Source of the DNA: Pseudomonadota bacterium
Lineage (GTDB): Bacteria > Pseudomonadota > Gammaproteobacteria > Xanthomonadales > Rhodanobacteraceae
NCBI GenBank assembly: GCA_021793575.1
Contig: JAJYSM010000006.1
Coordinates: 1-64,000, forward strand
Direction of reading: 5' to 3'
DNA: 64,000 nucleotides
The translations under genes and the position numbers were made by a program. This document shows, piece after piece, positions 59,056-64,000 of this stretch (the first letter of the stretch is position 1; each line of letters starts with the position of its first letter). The notes under the pieces are model-generated. The model was not told the DNA's origin. It saw only the letters and a program-made list of their open reading frames with translations, and ran no database searches.

Positions 59056-61367
59056 GCAGGCGCCAGCGCGACGACCGCGGCGTGCCTGCCGCGGGCATGC
59101 CGGTGGCGGGCCGGCCCGACCTGCTGCGGCTCTCGCGCCGCCGCTTCCTGCAGGTGCTGGCCGGCGGCGCGGGTGCGCTGCTGGTCGGCATCCGTATTGC
59201 CGACGCGGACAGCGCCCCGCTGCCGCTGGCGCTGCTGGGCGACAGCTTCTTCGACCTCGGCGCCTACGTGCGCATCGACAGCGACAGCAACGTGCTGATC
59301 GGCGCGCGCGATCCGGACACCGGCACCGGCGTAGCCACCGCGCTGCCGCGCATCATCGCCGACGAGCTCGACGCCGACTGGAACCGCGTCAGCGTGGTCG
59401 GGCTCGGCCTCGGCGTGCAGGACAACAACGGCCAGCCGCGCTGGACTTACGGCCGCCAGGTCGGCGGCACCGGCAGCTCGATTCCCGCCGCCTGGAACGA
59501 CCTGCGCCAGGTCGGTGCGGTGGCGCGCTGGCTGCTGCTGCGCGCCGCCGCGCGGCGCCTGGGCGTGCCGGCCGACCGGCTGCGCTGTGATGCCGGCACG
59601 GTGATCGCGCCCGACGGCCGTCGCTTCACCTACGGCAGCCTGGCCGAGGACGCCAGCAAGATCGCCCTGCCCGACGCCATGCCGCCGCTGAAGCAGCCGG
59701 CCCGCTACCAGCTGATCGGCCAGCCGGCCGGTGACGTCGACGCGCGCACTATCGTCACCGGCCAGGCCCGCTACGCGATCGACCAGCACGACGGCGACGC
59801 GCTGGTTGCCGTGCTGGCGCACTGCCCGTGGCCGGACGGCAAGCTGGCGCGCATCGACACCGCCGACACGCTGGCGGTGAAGGGCGTGGTGAAAGTGGTG
59901 CAGCTGCAGCCCGAGCCGAACCAGCCGTGGGGCAGCACGGTGATCGCGCCGGCGGTGGCCGTGCTGGCCGAGGACACCTGGTCGGCGCTGCAGGGCCGGC
60001 ACAAGCTGAAGCTCGAATGGACGCCCGGCCCCAGCGGCAGCGAGAGCAGCAGCGCGCTCGAGCAGCAGGCCGCCGCGCTGGTCGCCGGCAGCGGTGCGCC
60101 GACCACCCGCGTACGCGACGAGGGCGATCTTGAAGCAGCCGGCAAGAAGGCCGCGCGGCGGCTGCAGGCGAGCTACTTCCAGCCGTGGCTGGCGCACGCC
60201 ACCGCGGAGCCGATGAACTGCCTGGTGCGGCTGGACAAGGACAAGGCCAGCCTGGTCGTGCCCACCCAGGCGCCGCAGAAAGCCTGGGCCGTGGTGCAGC
60301 GGCTGACCGGCCTCGACCCGGCGCAGATCGAGATCAGCGTGCCGCGCGTGGGCGGCGGCTACGGCCGCCGGCTCGATCACGACTACGTCGCCGAGGCGGT
60401 GATGCTGGCGCAGGCGGTCGACAAGCCGGTGCGCCTGCTGTGGACACGCGAGCAGGATCTGGACCACGACTATTACCGCTCCGGCAGCGTGCACCAGCTC
60501 AGCGTGATCATCGACCGCAAGCGTCAGCTGCTTGGTTGGGACCAGCGCATGGCCAGCGCCTCCGCACTGGTCAATCGCGGCGTGCCCGACGGCCGCCTGT
60601 GGACCTCCGAGGTGGATGCCAACCAGTTGCCCGCCGGGCTGGTGCCCAACTTGCGCAGCGACTGGTACGCGCTGCCGTCGGCGATTCCGCGCGGCCCGCT
60701 GCGCGGCATGCCGCACCTCAGCAACGCCTTCGCGGTGCAGTGCTTCATCGACGAGATCGCGCACAGCCTGAAAGAGGATCCGCTGCACACCCAGCTGCGC
60801 CTGCTCGGCGCGCCGCGGCAGATCGCGCTCGGCAACGGCGGCGTGCTCGACACCGGGCGCCTGATCAACGTGCTCACGCTGGTCACCGACCGCATCGAAT
60901 GGAAAAACTGGCTGCGCAGCGTCAACGGCCTCGGCCTCGCCTGCTGGCACGTCAACGGCGCCTACGTGGCGCACGCGATCGAGGTGGGCATGGACGGCGA
61001 GCGGCTGGTGATCCAGCGAGTGGTGTGCGCCGTCGATGTCGGCCGCGTGATCAACCCGCTGGGCCTGGAAGGCCAGGTCGCCGGCGCCACGCTCGACGCG
61101 CTGTCCGCCGCGCTGAACCTGGCCATCACCTTCAAGGACGGCCGCATCCAGCAGCACAGCGGCAAGGACTACCCGCTCGCCAGCATGGCCCAGCTGCCCG
61201 ACGCGGTGGAAGTGATCAGCGTCCCCGGCGGCGACCTGCCGCCCACCGGCGCCAGCTTCCTCGCCATGCCCACCGCCGCCCCCGCGCTGGCCAACGCGGT
61301 GTTCCGCGCCAGCGCCGTGCGCGTGCGCCGGCTGCCGCTGATGAAGGAGCTGCTGCGGCTGCTGTAG
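59052..61367 (+). CDS. Molybdenum-hydroxylase large subunit-like protein (IorB type) lacking the catalytic Glu
   Basis: The 771-residue protein has a Tat-type N-terminus (LSRRRFLQVLAGG) and belongs to the isoquinoline-1-oxidoreductase beta/xanthine-dehydrogenase family. Cofactor-binding blocks are recognisable: VPTQAPQKAW, GGGYGRRLDHDYVAEAV (from about 434) and GPLRGMPHLSNAF. Near the C-terminus, where the family has PPTGVGEPGxPPxAPAxANA, this one has PPTGASFLAMPTAAPALANA, so the base-catalyst glutamate is Phe736. It is co-transcribed with the small subunit gene through an ATGA overlap and should be periplasmic. No third subunit or Moco-maturation gene is near. Function uncertain. Confidence 0.85.
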   Translation: MSRRQRDDRGVPAAGMPVAGRPDLLRLSRRRFLQVLAGGAGALLVGIRIADADSAPLPLALLGDSFFDLGAYVRIDSDSNVLIGARDPDTGTGVATALPRIIADELDADWNRVSVVGLGLGVQDNNGQPRWTYGRQVGGTGSSIPAAWNDLRQVGAVARWLLLRAAARRLGVPADRLRCDAGTVIAPDGRRFTYGSLAEDASKIALPDAMPPLKQPARYQLIGQPAGDVDARTIVTGQARYAIDQHDGDALVAVLAHCPWPDGKLARIDTADTLAVKGVVKVVQLQPEPNQPWGSTVIAPAVAVLAEDTWSALQGRHKLKLEWTPGPSGSESSSALEQQAAALVAGSGAPTTRVRDEGDLEAAGKKAARRLQASYFQPWLAHATAEPMNCLVRLDKDKASLVVPTQAPQKAWAVVQRLTGLDPAQIEISVPRVGGGYGRRLDHDYVAEAVMLAQAVDKPVRLLWTREQDLDHDYYRSGSVHQLSVIIDRKRQLLGWDQRMASASALVNRGVPDGRLWTSEVDANQLPAGLVPNLRSDWYALPSAIPRGPLRGMPHLSNAFAVQCFIDEIAHSLKEDPLHTQLRLLGAPRQIALGNGGVLDTGRLINVLTLVTDRIEWKNWLRSVNGLGLACWHVNGAYVAHAIEVGMDGERLVIQRVVCAVDVGRVINPLGLEGQVAGATLDALSAALNLAITFKDGRIQQHSGKDYPLASMAQLPDAVEVISVPGGDLPPTGASFLAMPTAAPALANAVFRASAVRVRRLPLMKELLRLL

Positions 61368-61462
61368 CGCGAAATACGACGGAATGACTGCCGCTCCGGC
61401 CCTGCAAGCGCAAGCTCGCTGGCAGCGGCTTGCGTTTGCAGCGGCCACGGCCCGGGACTAGC

Positions 61463-61492
61463 ATGTGTACGTAACTGCTTCGGAGTACACAT
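61463..61492 (+). promoter_or_regulatory. Inverted-repeat operator of vapBC
   Basis: ATGTGTAC (61463-61470) and GTACACAT (61485-61492) are a perfect inverted repeat spaced by 14 bases. The right arm ends one base before the vapB ATG, and CGGAG inside the spacer end is the ribosome-binding site. This fits autorepression by a VapB-VapC complex. Confidence 0.75.
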
Positions 61493-61493
61493 C

Positions 61494-61688
61494 ATGCGCA
61501 CAAACATCGTGATCGACGACAAGCTGATGAAAGATGCGCTGCGGGCGACCGGCCTGAAGACGAAACGCGAGGCCGTGGAGCTGGGTCTGCGCACCGTGCT
61601 TCGGCTGCGGCAGCAGGAGGAGATCCGGCGCTTCCGCGGCAAGCTCGACTGGCACGGCGATCTCGATGCGATGCGGGCCGACCGGTGA
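61494..61688 (+). CDS. vapB: VapB-type antitoxin
   Basis: The 64-residue protein begins MRTNIVIDDKLMKDALRATG and continues KTKREAVELGLRTVLRLRQQ, the ribbon-helix-helix antitoxin pattern of VapB from this type of module. The C-terminus (RFRGKLDWHGDLDAMRADR) is the usual toxin-wrapping tail. It overlaps the toxin gene by 4 bases. Confidence 0.9.
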   Translation: MRTNIVIDDKLMKDALRATGLKTKREAVELGLRTVLRLRQQEEIRRFRGKLDWHGDLDAMRADR

Positions 61689-62086
61689 TCCTGGTCGATT
61701 CCAGCGTATGGATCGACTACTTCCGCGGCATCGGAACCTGGCAAGCCGACCAGCTTGATGGCCTGCTGGGAAACCAGCCATTGGCCGTTGGCGATTTGAT
61801 CCTGACCGAGGTGCTGCAGGGCTTCGCCAGCGCAAAGGACTTCAACCGTGCCCGCAAATTGCTGAATTCTCTGGTGCTGGTCGAGATCGGCGGACAGGGT
61901 GTTGCCATCGAGGCCGCCAGGAACCACCGGGTGCTGCGTGCGCTCGGCGTCACGGTGCGCAAGACCATTGACACGCTGATCGCCACGCGCTGCATCGAAA
62001 GCGGGTACACGCTGCTGCATGCCGACCGGGATTTCGAGCCATTCATGCAGCACCTTGGCCTGCGATGCGTGCCGCATCCAACCTGA
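61685..62086 (+). CDS. vapC: VapC-type PIN-domain ribonuclease toxin
   Basis: The 133-residue PIN protein starts at a GTG in GTGA overlapping the antitoxin stop codon. Acidic active-site residues are in ILVDSSVWIDYF, DLILTEVLQGF, KTIDTLIATRC and LHADRDFEPF. Members cleave specific RNAs, often tRNA. The module lies alone between the molybdo-hydroxylase-like operon and a small repeat element. Confidence 0.92.
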   Translation: MILVDSSVWIDYFRGIGTWQADQLDGLLGNQPLAVGDLILTEVLQGFASAKDFNRARKLLNSLVLVEIGGQGVAIEAARNHRVLRALGVTVRKTIDTLIATRCIESGYTLLHADRDFEPFMQHLGLRCVPHPT

Positions 62087-62112
62087 TCGTTGACTGGCGC
62101 CGCGCTGCGCCG

Positions 62113-62310
62113 CTCAGGCCAGGCTGCGCACTCAGAGGCTGAGAATAGTCGACCGCCGTAGCGAGGGCGTCGCCAGGCGCGCGTGACAAGGTGCGTTGCG
62201 GGCACTACGGGGAGTTTGGTGAGCCGGTGACTCGGATTTGACCGCAGCGCGCCGCCGGCACGGGCGTTTGGCGGCGGTCGCAGTAAGTGGGCGATTTTTT
62301 CTCAGCCTCT
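62113..62310. mobile_element. MITE-like element with terminal inverted repeats
   Basis: AGAGGCTGAGAA (62134-62145) and TTCTCAGCCTCT (62299-62310) are perfect 12-base inverted ends of a 177-base non-coding unit. CTCAGGCCAGGCTGCGC occurs at 62113-62129 and again at 62309-62325, where it is the last codons of the EAL-domain gene. The duplication looks like an insertion that copied the 3' end of that gene. No transposase is present. Confidence 0.65.
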
Positions 62311-64000
62311 CAGGCCAGGCTGCGCGCGATCCATTTCTGCTCGGCCGCCTGCGCTGCCAGTGCGCGGTCGAACCAGAAGCCCTGGGCGTACGTGCAGCCC
62401 ATGCGCCTGATCCGCTCGATCTGCTCGGCGCGCTCAATGCCTTCGGCGACCGTGGCGATCTCCAGCGAGCGCGCCAGCGCCAGGATGCCCTCCACGATCA
62501 TGGCGGCCTTGCGGCTGCTGTCGATGCTGGCGGTAAAGGAGCGATCGATCTTGATGCCGTCGACCGGCAGGCGATGCAGGTAGCTCAGCGACGAGTAGCC
62601 GGTGCCGAAGTCGTCGAGGATGATATCGATGCCGCCGGCCTTGAGTTCGCCGAGCAGGCTCGCGCTGACGTCGATATCGGCCATCAGCTGGCTCTCGGTG
62701 ATTTCCAGCGCCAGCCGCACGGCGGTGGGCTGCGTGCCAGTGGCATGCAGCAGCTGGCCGACGCGCTCGCCAAAATGCTTGTCGCGCATCTGCACGGCCG
62801 AGACATTCAGCGTGATGACGAGGTTGCTCGCCCCCATCCGCTCCCACGCCAGCGCCTGCCGCGTCGCCTCACTCACCACCCAGTCGCCGAGCGCGGTGAT
62901 CAGCCCGCTGCTTTCCGCCAGCGGGATGAAGCGGGCCGGCGACACGCGCCCAAGATCGGGATGCTGCCAGCGCAGCAACGCCTCGAAACCGTGCAGCGCA
63001 CCCGACGCCAGATCGATGATGGGTTGGTAGTGCAAGGCCAGCTCGTCGCCGGCGATCGCGCAGCGCAGCTGCTGCTCCAGCTTGCGGTTTTCCTGCAGGT
63101 TGAGGCTGATGGCCGGTGCGAAAAAATGGATCGCTTCGCTGCGTGCGGCAGGCGTGACCGCAAGCGCGGTTTGCGCCTTGTCGAGCAGTTCATGCGGGTC
63201 GTGGCCGTCATCGGGAAATACCGCAACGCCTACCCGCGGCACCGGCGCCATGAACTCGTCGCGCGCTGGTACACGCGCAGCGAGCAGCCGCTCGACCAGG
63301 GCCTCGATCCGTCGCTCGGCGGTATCGATGCGGTCGAGATTGCTCATGACGATGGCAAAGCGGGCACCCGGCAGCACTCCCACGAAGTCGTCTTCGCCGA
63401 GATGCGCCGCGATCTCCTGGCCGATCCGCCTGAACAGCTCGTCGGCCGGCTGCGAGCCCCACTGGCTCACCAGCCGCTGGAAACCGATCTCCAGCACACC
63501 GGCCACCACGCCCTTGTGGGTCGAGCGGGCCCGGTGCAGTGCGTCGTGCAGATGCTGCACCAGCAGGATGTCGTTGGGCAACCCGGTGGTGGCATCGTGG
63601 GTGCTGGCGTGCGCCAGCGCCTGTTCGGTGGCGATCAGGTGCAGGCCGAAGGTGACATCGTGTGCCAGCTGCTCCAGCAGCTGGAGTTCCTCCGCCTCGA
63701 AATAGTCCTCCCGGTCCGCCCCCAGGGTCAGCGTGCGCCGGCGCCCATCCACGGCAAACCCGAGTGGAAACGCCGCCGCCGATTGAACCCCGGTCTGCTG
63801 CCCGAGATCGTGCCAGTGCGCCGTGCGCGGATCCGCCAGATAGCGGTTGCTGACCGCCACCACACCGTCGCGGGCCGCGGTCACCGAGGGGCTTCCGCCA
63901 CCCGGCAGTTTCCCGTCCAGCGGCAGGCGCAATTCAGCTATCGCCACCGAATGCGCGCCGGCCCAGCAAACCGGCCGCAGCGTCTGCCGCGGCACATCCA
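62310..64000 (-). CDS. GAF-GGDEF-EAL protein, probable cyclic-di-GMP phosphodiesterase (5' end beyond the window)
   Basis: The visible 561+ residues begin inside a GAF-like sensor domain and continue with a degenerate GGDEF domain (the signature position reads PGARF, so no cyclase activity is expected) and a complete EAL domain. Catalytic residues of EAL phosphodiesterases are all seen: GFEALLRW, TLNVSAVQM, LEITES, LDDFGTGYSSLSYL, GIKIDRSF, VAEGIE and YAQGFWF. The frame is still open at base 64000, so the true start is outside. It should hydrolyse cyclic-di-GMP in the cytoplasm, opposing signals that activate PelD. Confidence 0.9.
   Translation of the reverse strand, partial: DVPRQTLRPVCWAGAHSVAIAELRLPLDGKLPGGGSPSVTAARDGVVAVSNRYLADPRTAHWHDLGQQTGVQSAAAFPLGFAVDGRRRTLTLGADREDYFEAEELQLLEQLAHDVTFGLHLIATEQALAHASTHDATTGLPNDILLVQHLHDALHRARSTHKGVVAGVLEIGFQRLVSQWGSQPADELFRRIGQEIAAHLGEDDFVGVLPGARFAIVMSNLDRIDTAERRIEALVERLLAARVPARDEFMAPVPRVGVAVFPDDGHDPHELLDKAQTALAVTPAARSEAIHFFAPAISLNLQENRKLEQQLRCAIAGDELALHYQPIIDLASGALHGFEALLRWQHPDLGRVSPARFIPLAESSGLITALGDWVVSEATRQALAWERMGASNLVITLNVSAVQMRDKHFGERVGQLLHATGTQPTAVRLALEITESQLMADIDVSASLLGELKAGGIDIILDDFGTGYSSLSYLHRLPVDGIKIDRSFTASIDSSRKAAMIVEGILALARSLEIATVAEGIERAEQIERIRRMGCTYAQGFWFDRALAAQAAEQKWIARSLA

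Overview
The window looks like chromosomal DNA of a GC-rich gammaproteobacterium of the order Xanthomonadales (Lysobacterales), most likely Rhodanobacteraceae (Rhodanobacter, Dyella or Luteibacter type). This rests on a fused aspartokinase/diaminopimelate decarboxylase gene, a MurD2-MurL peptidoglycan pair, a GH13_23-type alpha-glucosidase beside a TonB-dependent receptor and flavin 'halogenase' genes, and palindromic GTGGGAGCGACTTCAGTCGC repeats. No search was run, so the taxon is inferred.

Layout. 1-1290 is a graveyard: a 5'-truncated PEP-CTERM gene, its terminator, the 5' end of a group II intron directly behind that terminator, and the 3' end of an M28 peptidase gene. 1357-24642 is a large alpha-glucan utilization locus. 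It holds a cytoplasmic GH13 alpha-glucosidase, an outer-membrane TonB-dependent receptor, two tryptophan-halogenase-like flavoproteins (one co-transcribed with a cation/proton antiporter), two exported GH13 enzymes, an exported GH31, a GH39, a six-hairpin glycosidase and an MFS sugar permease. Four near-identical copies of ATGAATACGTATGCA lie in front of the transcription units, so most of the locus is probably one regulon. A different LacI-like palindrome precedes the GH39 gene. 24749-29986 carries a small membrane protein, an orphan gene, a Nudix hydrolase, a phosphodiester-glycosidase lipoprotein and a penicillin-acylase-type hydrolase.

30123-43051 is a complete pelABCDEFG operon for the cationic Pel exopolysaccharide, with pelB divided into two overlapping genes. 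PelD keeps its cyclic-di-GMP binding residues. A degenerate-GGDEF/intact-EAL protein at the right edge could lower the same second messenger.

43097-56835 is mostly housekeeping on the minus strand: dapE, two ArsC/Spx-like genes, dapD, tRNA-Val, uvrB, murD2, murL, the lysC-lysA fusion and class I fumarase, with a FimT-like pseudopilin gene on the plus strand. Four products (DapD, DapE, LysAC, MurD2/MurL) feed lysine/diaminopimelate and peptidoglycan synthesis. 57115-62086 carries an amino-acid permease, a two-gene molybdenum-hydroxylase-like operon that has lost hallmark catalytic and cluster-binding residues, and a VapBC toxin-antitoxin pair.

The most interesting points are the residue-stripped molybdo-hydroxylase pair, the split pelB, the conserved operator/-10 architecture of the glucan regulon with its two unexplained halogenase-like genes, and two in-frame repeat-like insertions inside a halogenase gene and a GH13 gene.
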